This document shows, piece by piece, positions 8,217 through 16,132 of a stretch of DNA of 22,461 nucleotides. A program made the translations under genes and the position numbers. The notes under the pieces were generated by a model. It searched no databases and had not been told where the DNA came from. It was given only the letters and a program-made list of their open reading frames with translations. Each line of letters begins with the position of its first letter. The stretch's first letter is position 1. Source of the DNA: Flavobacteriales bacterium (lineage in GTDB: Bacteria; Bacteroidota; Bacteroidia; NS11-12g; UBA955); NCBI GenBank assembly GCA_947464515.1, contig CANHXF010000003.1:1-22461 (forward strand), read 5' to 3'.

Positions 8217-9335
8217 CTAGTTTTTTTTCATAATTGATTTCACCAACCCATAACTCGCATCCATCAATATAATTTTGGGGTTCCCATTTCTCTCAATGCT
8301 GTACATCGCATCCTCTAAAACCTTCACCATCTTCCCAATGACCTCATGACCCAATTGTAGTGTATTGAATTTGTTCACGAAATCCAATTCTGGTCCTTCC
8401 CACAATCCTTCCGACCCTGAATAGGGCACCACCGCGCAAGTTCTAAGTACTTGAATACCATAGAGCAAGAACGATTTAACACCTTCCCTACCTAGAGACG
8501 ACATATCATCGCTCCAAGCAAAAGCATCGCCCATTTTCCGCTTGAAAACAATCGTCATCCACCCTCGCCAAGCATCCAAATGCGGATTCGTTGCCTCCTT
8601 ACCCAATTCTCTTGCCAAATGATAATTGCCCTGGGCAACCTTAGCAAGTCGTTGCGCATCGGCCTCCGTTATTTCATCTCTCACAACCAGCGCTTCACTC
8701 AACGCTGCATCTTCGATAGGCGCCATCCTCACTAGCTGTGTCCTGGATACAATCGTCGACAATATATCGTCCACATCCGACCCCACCAACAAAAACAAAG
8801 TCCCCGCCGGCGGTTCTTCTAGAATTTTTAGTATAATGTTGCCTTCTTGGCCCAAATATTCGGGCAACCACACCAAACTCACCTTCATGTTGCCCTCATA
8901 GGCCTTCAACGACAAATTTTTTATGATGTTGCGAAGTTCTTTGGTTGGAATATTGCCTTGCTTATTTTCGGCATTGAGCTGCTGCATCCAATCGCCGTAG
9001 CTCATATAAACATCGTCTTTCAAGGCCTCACGCCACTGAGGATAAACATCAGAGCAAGCTTCCATTTCGCCCGCTTTCTTGGGAAAAGGGAAAGTATAAT
9101 GAACGTCTGGATGGGTAAAAGATGATAGCTTTCTGCAGGTTGGACATTCCCCACAGCTATCCAATTCTGTACGATTTGGACACATCACAAATTGAATATA
9201 GGCCAATGCCAGCGGCAAACCGCCACTCCCCTCTGGCCCCAACATCAACTGAGCATGCGGGATCCTGCCCACGGCAACGCCATGACGGAGCCTAGCTTTC
9301 ACCTGATCCTGCCCAATTACATCTACAAACCTCAT
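8217..9335 (-). CDS. holB: DNA polymerase III subunit delta' (clamp loader)
   Basis: A 372-residue clamp-loader subunit that helps load the sliding clamp onto primed DNA during replication. The N-terminus (FVDVIGQDQVKARL, then GRIPHAQLMLGPEGSGG) matches delta'. The P-loop lacks the GKT lysine, as expected for this ATPase-inactive subunit. A zinc-binding module has cysteines at 52, 61, 64 and 67 (CGECPTCRK). The sensor region (ILEEPPAGTLFLLVGS, then IVSRTQ) carries the delta' SRT motif around residue 197. The start codon overlaps the stop of the upstream lgt-like gene by 4 bases (ATGA), so the two are translationally linked. The product is ordinary housekeeping. Confidence 0.93.
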   Translation of the reverse strand: MRFVDVIGQDQVKARLRHGVAVGRIPHAQLMLGPEGSGGLPLALAYIQFVMCPNRTELDSCGECPTCRKLSSFTHPDVHYTFPFPKKAGEMEACSDVYPQWREALKDDVYMSYGDWMQQLNAENKQGNIPTKELRNIIKNLSLKAYEGNMKVSLVWLPEYLGQEGNIILKILEEPPAGTLFLLVGSDVDDILSTIVSRTQLVRMAPIEDAALSEALVVRDEITEADAQRLAKVAQGNYHLARELGKEATNPHLDAWRGWMTIVFKRKMGDAFAWSDDMSSLGREGVKSFLLYGIQVLRTCAVVPYSGSEGLWEGPELDFVNKFNTLQLGHEVIGKMVKVLEDAMYSIERNGNPKIILMDASYGLVKSIMKKN

Positions 9336-10114
9336 GCTTTAAGCAGCTGCCTCCTTCGCAAAAACCAATATCCGATACCCGAAAAGGTCACCACCAAAAT
9401 AGCGATAAACTGGCTATGCGATAACAGTCCGTTGAAAACAAAACCTCTGGAGATATCCCCGCGATACCCTTCCGTAAAGAACCTGCCAACACCATAGATT
9501 AAGGCATAAAAGAAGAACAACTGTCCGCCAAATGTCTTCCCTCGCTTTTGCATCCACAACATCGTTGCGATGCTAAAAAACACGATTCCCGAATCCCATA
9601 ATTGTACGGGGTATAGCGCCTCGCCCAAGGGCTCGGCGTGCGACTTCACATCATTAAAAATTATGCCATATTTGGGATTCACACAAACCACGCCATGACA
9701 GCAGCCTGCCAAGAAGCAACCCAACTTACCAAAGCCATGCACAAACGCACCAGCGATGCCAATATCATCCATCTTATCCCAAAAATCCCAGCCAATCTTG
9801 CGCATCCAAACCCAAAGCATCGCCAGTGTGACCAGAAAAGAACCATAAAATACAAATCCATTGCCTAGATCTCCAAAGAACTGATCCATCCGCGACCAAT
9901 GTCCAGCAGGGTCTTCCAAAAAATAAAAAACCTTCCCTCCCACAAACACACCCACAAAACAAATCAATATCACCGTGCTTATGCTATCTGTATCCATCCC
10001 CAATCTTACCCGGTTCAAATACAAATGAAAAAATGCAGCAACAACGCCTACCAAAATACAGAAACCGTATCCATAAATCGTTAATCCAGCAATATGAAAT
10101 AATTCAGGTTTCAT
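9332..10114 (-). CDS. Divergent Lgt-like prolipoprotein diacylglyceryl transferase family protein
   Basis: A 260-residue polytopic inner-membrane protein of the Lgt family, which transfers diacylglyceryl from phosphatidylglycerol to the lipobox cysteine of prolipoproteins. Family landmarks are the N-terminal IAGLTIYGYG, FVFYG (87-91), GKLGCFLAGCCHG (129-141), YPVQLW (168-173) and GRFFTEGYRGD (210-220), with hydrophobic segments between. Several positions important in E. coli Lgt differ. The HGG histidine aligns with Tyr90, and the GRxGNFxNxE motif becomes GKLGCFLAGCC, so its Arg, Asn and Glu are replaced by Lys, Cys and Cys. A variant with FYG and GCFLAGCC is, to my knowledge, common in some phyla and usually annotated as Lgt, but its activity should not be assumed. 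It could act on a different lipid or acceptor. It lies 31 bases after the HIT gene and overlaps holB, so it is in the greA-holB operon. Confidence 0.8.
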   Translation of the reverse strand: MKPELFHIAGLTIYGYGFCILVGVVAAFFHLYLNRVRLGMDTDSISTVILICFVGVFVGGKVFYFLEDPAGHWSRMDQFFGDLGNGFVFYGSFLVTLAMLWVWMRKIGWDFWDKMDDIGIAGAFVHGFGKLGCFLAGCCHGVVCVNPKYGIIFNDVKSHAEPLGEALYPVQLWDSGIVFFSIATMLWMQKRGKTFGGQLFFFYALIYGVGRFFTEGYRGDISRGFVFNGLLSHSQFIAILVVTFSGIGYWFLRRRQLLKA

Positions 10115-10145
10115 TCTTTACAAACCTAAGTAAATCAATCCGATT

Positions 10146-10544
10146 TTACCCTTGCAAATTGGTGCGAATCAATGCGGCCATTTCCGCCAACGACGACTCA
10201 CTGGGATGCAACTTTTCTTTGGTAAAATTGATATCGCCCACGGTTTGAAGAGGAACCAAATGAATATGTGCGTGGGGCACTTCTAACCCGATCACCGCAA
10301 CACCAACCCGTTTACACGGAACAGCCTTCTCTACAGCCTTGGCAACACCTTGAGCGAACTGCCATAAGGCACCCAATTCAGGACCCGACAAATCAAAGAT
10401 ATAATCCACTTCGCGTTTAGGGATTACCAAAACATGTCCCATCACCAAGGGCATGATATCCAAAAATGCCAAATGATCTTCATCTTCGCAGATACGATGA
10501 CAAGGGATTTCACCAGCCACGATACGCGAAAACAACGTTGCCAT
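10146..10544 (-). CDS. HIT-family nucleotide hydrolase/transferase (Hint-like)
   Basis: A 132-residue histidine-triad protein, a cytoplasmic enzyme family that hydrolyses nucleoside phosphoramidates or related adenylated compounds. The N-terminus (LFSRIVAGEIPCHRICED, then HLAFLDIMPLVMGHVLVIPK) and the triad HAHIHLVP (91-98) are typical of the Hint branch, with His93 expected to be the nucleophile. Length is normal for the family. It starts 7 bases after the greA stop and is probably cotranscribed with it. The physiological substrate cannot be told from sequence. Confidence 0.93.
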   Translation of the reverse strand: MATLFSRIVAGEIPCHRICEDEDHLAFLDIMPLVMGHVLVIPKREVDYIFDLSGPELGALWQFAQGVAKAVEKAVPCKRVGVAVIGLEVPHAHIHLVPLQTVGDINFTKEKLHPSESSLAEMAALIRTNLQG

Positions 10545-10551
10545 AATTAGA

Positions 10552-11025
10552 TTATGCGAAAATCTCTAAAATCTCCAATTTCACCGTTCCGGCAGGAACA
10601 GTGATATTCACAGTTTCGCCAACCACTTTCCCCATCAAACCTTGTGCAATTGCACTTTTGATAGAAATTTTGTTTTCCTTCAAGTTGGCTTCGCTTTCCG
10701 ATACCAAACGGTAAACCGCTTCCTTGCCTACATTATGGTTCTTCACGCGGACATTTAACATGATGCTCACTTTGCTAGTATCAAGATTTGAAGTATCCAA
10801 AACCCTGGCATTAGCAACCATATGTTCCATCTGACTGATTTTATATTCCAGAATACCCTGCGCCTCTTTCGCCGCATCATACTCTGCATTCTCACTCAAA
10901 TCCCCTTTGTCACGCGCTTCCGCAATGGCAATGGTGATACTAGGACGTTCCTCGTGCTTCATCAAATAAAGCTCTTGCTTCATTCTCTCTAAGCCTTCCT
11001 TTGATACATATTGTATATCGCTCAT
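10552..11025 (-). CDS. greA: Transcription elongation factor GreA
   Basis: GreA enters the RNA polymerase secondary channel and stimulates cleavage of backtracked RNA. The 157-residue length is standard. The N-terminal coiled coil (residues ~8-75) carries the acidic tip loop GDLSENAEYDAAKEAQ, with Asp42 and Glu45 as the catalytic-site residues. The C-terminal FKBP-like domain ends in SAIAQGLMGKVVGE, then GTVKLEILEI. It is the first gene of the apparent greA-HIT-lgt-holB run. A terminator hairpin for the preceding operon and a possible -7 box lie in the 79 bases upstream. Confidence 0.96.
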   Translation of the reverse strand: MSDIQYVSKEGLERMKQELYLMKHEERPSITIAIAEARDKGDLSENAEYDAAKEAQGILEYKISQMEHMVANARVLDTSNLDTSKVSIMLNVRVKNHNVGKEAVYRLVSESEANLKENKISIKSAIAQGLMGKVVGETVNITVPAGTVKLEILEIFA

Positions 11026-11040
11026 CGTTGGTAGTTTTTA

Positions 11041-11079
11041 AGAAAAAATGTGCACCAGCGTTAGCCACTGATGCACACT
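11041..11079 (-). terminator. Hairpin terminator after the PorV-family gene, in the greA leader
   Basis: On the minus strand a 10-bp stem with one G-U pair (TGTGCATCAG at 11068-11077 with CTGGTGCACA at 11049-11058) closes a 9-base loop. It is followed by TTTTTTCTT (11040-11048). It lies 27 bases after the stop at 11105 and ends the three-gene surface operon. It is also immediately upstream of greA, so a promoter just before it would place the hairpin in the greA leader. Confidence 0.78.
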
Positions 11080-11082
11080 TTA

Positions 11083-11090
11083 CAAATATA
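11083..11090 (-). promoter_or_regulatory. Possible -7 box for the greA operon
   Basis: TATATTTG on the minus strand fits TAnnTTTG exactly and would start transcription around 11076, about 50 bases before the greA ATG. No TTTG-like -33 box is found at a suitable distance, and the area is AT-rich, so this may be chance. Confidence 0.3.
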
Positions 11091-11104
11091 TAAAAATGCT
11101 TGTA

Positions 11105-12220
11105 TTATTCGGCAGTTCCTAAGCCAATGCGCAAACCAAATGAATGCACACCATTAAAAGGATTTGTTGCCCTGTATGAGTAATCTAAACTAACTTGATT
11201 GCCGTCTTCACCCACCGCAAAATCATAACTAATACCTGCTTGTGGACCCGTAAAGGCGGAAGGACGTAATTCGCTGTCAAAAATTCCCTGTTGATAAACA
11301 AATCCACCGCGCAATGTCAAGAATTCCTTATATGAATACTCACAAGCCAACGTCAACTGGTTCGCAGTATACGCATAATTCGTAAATCCGAACCCAACAG
11401 TCAACTTATTATCGTATTGATTGGCGTTCTTATCCAAACGGATATCATAAGAAGCAGCAATGTTCAACAAGGCTGGCAATTTGATCTGATCCACCTTCAC
11501 CTGAACAGTTTTGGTAAACGTACCATTATCCAAAATCGCCTTGTAACTCAATCCATCACCCGTATGATTCATATCGGGTCCGATGTTTTTCATCGAAATA
11601 CCAAACTTGAAATCATCCTTTTTCATACCACCCTTGGTAGGACGGAATGTTGTTACGTATTGAACACCCGCATCCAAAGCAACACCAGACGCGCTTGCAT
11701 CAGGAATACCCTCCGAAACGATCTTAGCCATGACACCGGCAGAGATGTTATTACTGAAGCTCTTAGAATAGGCCAAACCGATATTCGACATATTCACTCT
11801 AAAGGTACCAATACCTCCGTAAGGATTTTGTTCTGTAGTGATATCAATGGGTTTAATGCTGTATTGCATCACAGAAATACCAAAGGTACCTCCTTCGCCG
11901 CCTTCACCCATTTTCTGAGCCAAAGCAACACTATTAATAGCAATCCCTGAACCCATCAACCATTCTGTACGAGCGAAAACCAATTCGGTGTTATTCTTAA
12001 AACGGTCCAAACCTCCAACGTTCATGTACATGGCTTCTGCACCAGATACCTTACCGCCATTCGCCCAACCCATACCACTGGATCTCGCCCAACCATTGAT
12101 GGTCAACTGAGCAGCACCTGCCTGTCCCTGACGTTCAGGATTACCACCAAAAGCAGTTCCTACAAATCCAACAGCCATCAAACTGGCCCAAAGTATATTC
12201 TTTTGTTTGCGATTCATCAT
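11105..12220 (-). CDS. PorV/PorQ-family outer-membrane beta-barrel protein
   Basis: A 371-residue predicted outer-membrane barrel related to PorV/PorQ, the T9SS-associated barrels. PorV shuttles cargo from the translocon to the attachment complex. The signal peptide is about residues 1-25 (ILWASLMAVGFVGTAFG). The mature start (GQAGAAQLTINGWARSSGM, then GAEAMYMNVGGL, TELVFARTEWL) and later segments (GTFGISVMQY, NIGLAYSKSFSNNISAGV, GVALDAGVQYV, FKFGISMKNIGP) fit the family. Alternating hydrophobic strands continue to the C-terminus (HSFGLRIGLGTAE). It starts 8 bases after the stop of the large secreted protein and is last in its operon. It may be a dedicated partner of that protein rather than the general PorV, which I would expect elsewhere in the genome. 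The start could be either of two adjacent Met codons. Confidence 0.85.
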   Translation of the reverse strand: MMNRKQKNILWASLMAVGFVGTAFGGNPERQGQAGAAQLTINGWARSSGMGWANGGKVSGAEAMYMNVGGLDRFKNNTELVFARTEWLMGSGIAINSVALAQKMGEGGEGGTFGISVMQYSIKPIDITTEQNPYGGIGTFRVNMSNIGLAYSKSFSNNISAGVMAKIVSEGIPDASASGVALDAGVQYVTTFRPTKGGMKKDDFKFGISMKNIGPDMNHTGDGLSYKAILDNGTFTKTVQVKVDQIKLPALLNIAASYDIRLDKNANQYDNKLTVGFGFTNYAYTANQLTLACEYSYKEFLTLRGGFVYQQGIFDSELRPSAFTGPQAGISYDFAVGEDGNQVSLDYSYRATNPFNGVHSFGLRIGLGTAE

Positions 12221-12228
12221 TCTATTTT

Positions 12229-15200
12229 TTAATAACTGTCCAAATCAATGGCATGCATAATACCGTACCAACGTATAATTTTCTCACCCAAATCCTTCGT
12301 TTTCACATGGATCAAGTACAAGCCACTTGCAATTGGAACATTACTTCCGTTTTTCAAATCCCACTCATAGTAAGTATTCACATCAGCCTTGTTCACTCTG
12401 CGAATCAAATTACCCGCCATATCGTAAATTGTAATTGTACAATCTGGAGGCAAATTGGTGATTTTAACACGAGAATCAATTGGAGAGTTTTCATAGGAAC
12501 TATATCCGCGATAAGGATTCGGAACAACATTCACCAAGTCCAAATTCTTCTTCCCGATTTCATTGCTCACCTTAGGGGCGATGCTCGCCGCATCAAATTC
12601 ATACATCGGACGATCGTTGTTGATTGCATTGCCGGCATTAAATGTAGTATATGCCTTGCGAATGTTAATCTTGATCTTCACATTGGTTGGAGGCACATTG
12701 CCATTTTCCATCTTGAAACCCGCAGCCATATACGTTGGAATCACCCACATTGCTTGCGATAACAATTTCATTTTCTCTGTACTAGCAACTGATCCACCCG
12801 CAGTAGTTGGCAAAGTCGCTGTCTTGAAACGTTGGAAATTGGATTCAGCGTCTCCCAAGTATCTCTCGCCCTTTACGTTACGTGAAATAGCCGATACACC
12901 CGTACCAAAAATATAAATGAAGTGTTTACCACCCATTGCAGGATAACTTCCATTATCGTTTATCACTTTGTCGGTAGGATTCCACATCATATCACGACCA
13001 TTTTCACCAGCCAAATAACTATCCTCAGAGAATGCAATAACCAATCGTTCGCCAGTTTCCATATTCACCGCATAGCCAGGGAACCATCCCAAACCTTGAG
13101 AACCAGCAATGTCGTTTCCGTCCTTATCCTTTGATGTACCCCAACGCATGTTAAACTTGGCCATCTGACCTTCGGTAGAAGCCTTCATCTCGTCGTCCGC
13201 CATCTCAAATACCGGACAACGCGTCCACAAACTCTTATCCTTGGTAATTACCAATTCTATACTTGCCAATTCCGCCATTGGATTTTGCAAACCAACTGTA
13301 TTACCCCACCAAGCAAAACCATAAGTATTTTTACCAGCTGCGGTCAACTTTTCACGACCTGTTAAACCATAAGGCGCAATTCTACCATTCCAAATCCTTT
13401 CAAATGCCTGACCTGGATCACAAGCCGTACCATCTTGGTTAAAGAAGTCATGTGCTATTGGATCAAACGTAGCACCACGACCAGCTTGACCGGCACGAAT
13501 CCAGTTCTGCCAAGGGAAATTACCCGCAGCTGCTCCATCATTATCAGCCACAGCCGTCAACCACTGCTTACCATTGTCTTCCCATTCAACACTCCAACTC
13601 AAAACACCATTGGAAGGATCAGCCTGAGCATTTTCTCCTGGATTATAAACCTGTTCAACTTCTACACTCAGTCCCCAATCCGCTAAAGTCTCTTTGGTGG
13701 CGTTGTTTGCACTACGCTTACCTTGCACTGACTCAAACTTGGATCTGATTGTTGTATCAGAGAATATCGTATCGTTAGAAACACCGTCGTCGCCCTTCTT
13801 CACCATAAACCAACCCGTATTTTTGGTCATCGAATCCTTCAATCCAGAAGTCAAACTTGCTTTATTTTCTTTCAATACAAATTCAAACTTCGCATTCGGC
13901 ACCTTTAATGGATCAACCACTTTAATCTTCACCGGTCCAAACCCACCCAAATAAGTTGGCTTGCTCGCAATGTTATTTGCCAAGATATCCTTCATGGTTT
14001 CTGGCGTGAATTCCAAAACATTACCACCATTTCCACGACCTGCCAAACGAGTTAACACGGGACCACTGCCATAACCTGAAGAAAGTTCTGTTCCGAAATT
14101 TTCAGGCTCCGTTTTGTGAGGAACCACTTTGTAAGTCTTAATATTACGACGACCTGCCAAGAATTGATTTGGATCAACCTGCAAAGAATCATCAGCCAAG
14201 ATGGCATAAGACATTACTAAGTAATACACTGGCTTAAAATCAACCAATTGAGTATTTGCCGTTGTTGCAAAAAGATCATTTTTGATACTCCAAGTATGTT
14301 GAACACCTGCATCCGCACCTTCCACCTTAATCACAGGTAACAAAGCCGCCAATTTAGGATCGTATACTTTGTTTACAATCATACCGCGGTTGTTTTTCAA
14401 ATCACACTGAAACAACAAACGAGCCTTGTCAACATTATCCAAATCACTCGTACTCACCGTTCCATCTTTCAATTGATACACCAAATATCCTTCAAACTTA
14501 TAAGTGCGAAGCTTATTCGTAGCATCTCTATACTTCTCTACATAATTTTCGATTTTACCAGAATTGGTATTCAAAAACTTCATCACCAATTCCTGTTCAA
14601 GCTCTTGGATCTCAATATCTGGAGCATTTGGACCATCCAAAATCTTAAAGTTGTTGTTAAACAACGTTTGTGCTTTGTCTGATGCCAATTTCAACAAATT
14701 CAATGACCCACCTGCACCACCACTAGTAGTACGTGCCCAAACAACACCCACTGTAATACGCTGTGTTTGTCCAGGACGCAAAGTGAACGGACCGGTTGAC
14801 TGAATGAAACGTCTATCTCCAGGTTTATTTCCTGCAATTTTTTCTGACCAAGGGTCTGTTGGATAGGCAGGATCCGTATCACCAGGGAACATATATTTGG
14901 CTGGCTTTGAACCACCAAACCCTGTTCCGCCATACGTTACATTCTGACCGCCCAACCATTTTCCTTGCAACAAATTATAATACTCAATCGCTTCACCTGG
15001 ATTTCCACGTACCGGATCTGAGTCGTTGTTGTAATACATATAGTGACTCAATCCCATTTGGTTACCGGCAGAATCTGTTGGACCTTCAAAATAGTCAACA
15101 CCAATGGTAGGAGGATTCAATCCATAACCCAAAACGCCTTCATCATCATCGTCACCATTGTAACAAAATCCCAATCCACGAGCTACATCACAACCTACGT

Positions 15201-16113
15201 AGTCATCTGAATAGTTACCCAAATCTGCATCTACCCACTGACCCATGTAACAATCTTTCAACGTTGTAAATCCACGGTTAATAATCTTAGAACCGTAAAA
15301 AGTCATATTATTTACCTCGTCGTTTGTGCTAAATGCAAACGCCGTTGTCTGAACCTCTACACCAATTGCTTGACCTTGAGTTTCAGAGTGAATGTTACCT
15401 TTATCGTTATATACCCACCAGATAAACATATCGGGCTGCTTGTCAACTCCATTGTCGATAGACGGTCTGCGATCATCCAAAACAGGATGCTCACCAGCAA
15501 AAGGATCATAGACACCATCAGGAGTAATTTCCTTATAAGGAGCCAAATAATTTGCCTCGTTTCCATACAATACCGCACGCTGTCTTCCAGCTGGCCAATC
15601 ACGAATACCGGCACTTTGGGTCAAATACTTACTGCTTTCAAACTCTTCCAACTCATCGCGAGTCACCTTCCACATTTTATCGTATGTCTTACAACGAACG
15701 GGATCAGTTGCAGCAGTGGTTGTATCCAATGGCCCTGGCCAAAAGTCAGAACCTTTCTGACGGTAGGTCATCGCGGCCAGTTTCAAACTTCCACCATTAT
15801 CACGTCCGCCAATCCAAATGGCACCCGCAAACAAAGAATGCTTACGCACTGCGTTTGGATCAGTTACCTTAGGAATTTCATATTTTGGGTTGTTCAAATC
15901 CCACCACATATCGCCACCATTTAATAATTTGGTGCGCACGTTGTTTACATCCAAATCCGCACTTTGAGAAGCGGGTTCACAAGTATTGGCAAACTGACCT
16001 GCCCTACGATCAACCCTTGGGCTATTGGACCTACCATTCAAGTTAAGAATGGGGCGCGCGATCGACATTTGAGCCAACATCGCACTGAACAAAATTAAAC
16101 CGAATCGTTTCAT
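12229..16113 (-). CDS. Large secreted protein with type A-like T9SS C-terminal domain
   Basis: A 1294-residue predicted secreted surface protein of unknown function. The signal peptide is about residues 1-19 (MKRFGLILFSAMLAQMSIA). A conserved block follows (NNVRTKLLNGGDMWWDL at 57-73, HSLFAGAIWIGG at 92-103, FWPGPLD at 124-130). I recall this block from other Bacteroidota T9SS proteins, but I know no function for it. Further on, FTLRPGQTQRITVGVVWAR suggests a beta-sandwich segment. An acidic loop (NGDDDDEG) lies near residue 318. The C-terminus resembles a type A or FlgD-Ig-like sorting domain: VVPNPYRGYSSYE near 1194, VKITNLP, ITIYDMAGNLIRR, ASGLYLIHVK, GEKIIRW. It then continues 12 residues to YGIMHAIDLDSY. 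It starts 19 bases after the TonB-dependent receptor stop and ends 8 bases before the PorV-family gene, which fits a joint surface complex. No catalytic motif was recognised. Confidence 0.85.
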   Translation of the reverse strand: MKRFGLILFSAMLAQMSIARPILNLNGRSNSPRVDRRAGQFANTCEPASQSADLDVNNVRTKLLNGGDMWWDLNNPKYEIPKVTDPNAVRKHSLFAGAIWIGGRDNGGSLKLAAMTYRQKGSDFWPGPLDTTTAATDPVRCKTYDKMWKVTRDELEEFESSKYLTQSAGIRDWPAGRQRAVLYGNEANYLAPYKEITPDGVYDPFAGEHPVLDDRRPSIDNGVDKQPDMFIWWVYNDKGNIHSETQGQAIGVEVQTTAFAFSTNDEVNNMTFYGSKIINRGFTTLKDCYMGQWVDADLGNYSDDYVGCDVARGLGFCYNGDDDDEGVLGYGLNPPTIGVDYFEGPTDSAGNQMGLSHYMYYNNDSDPVRGNPGEAIEYYNLLQGKWLGGQNVTYGGTGFGGSKPAKYMFPGDTDPAYPTDPWSEKIAGNKPGDRRFIQSTGPFTLRPGQTQRITVGVVWARTTSGGAGGSLNLLKLASDKAQTLFNNNFKILDGPNAPDIEIQELEQELVMKFLNTNSGKIENYVEKYRDATNKLRTYKFEGYLVYQLKDGTVSTSDLDNVDKARLLFQCDLKNNRGMIVNKVYDPKLAALLPVIKVEGADAGVQHTWSIKNDLFATTANTQLVDFKPVYYLVMSYAILADDSLQVDPNQFLAGRRNIKTYKVVPHKTEPENFGTELSSGYGSGPVLTRLAGRGNGGNVLEFTPETMKDILANNIASKPTYLGGFGPVKIKVVDPLKVPNAKFEFVLKENKASLTSGLKDSMTKNTGWFMVKKGDDGVSNDTIFSDTTIRSKFESVQGKRSANNATKETLADWGLSVEVEQVYNPGENAQADPSNGVLSWSVEWEDNGKQWLTAVADNDGAAAGNFPWQNWIRAGQAGRGATFDPIAHDFFNQDGTACDPGQAFERIWNGRIAPYGLTGREKLTAAGKNTYGFAWWGNTVGLQNPMAELASIELVITKDKSLWTRCPVFEMADDEMKASTEGQMAKFNMRWGTSKDKDGNDIAGSQGLGWFPGYAVNMETGERLVIAFSEDSYLAGENGRDMMWNPTDKVINDNGSYPAMGGKHFIYIFGTGVSAISRNVKGERYLGDAESNFQRFKTATLPTTAGGSVASTEKMKLLSQAMWVIPTYMAAGFKMENGNVPPTNVKIKINIRKAYTTFNAGNAINNDRPMYEFDAASIAPKVSNEIGKKNLDLVNVVPNPYRGYSSYENSPIDSRVKITNLPPDCTITIYDMAGNLIRRVNKADVNTYYEWDLKNGSNVPIASGLYLIHVKTKDLGEKIIRWYGIMHAIDLDSY

Positions 16114-16132
16114 ACTGTAAGTTCTTTAAATA

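Noticed and set aside
9216..9240. Missing P-loop lysine in holB, considered as a sign of a broken gene
   Set aside because: Delta' subunits normally lack a working Walker A motif. The zinc module and SRT motif are intact, so the gene looks functional.
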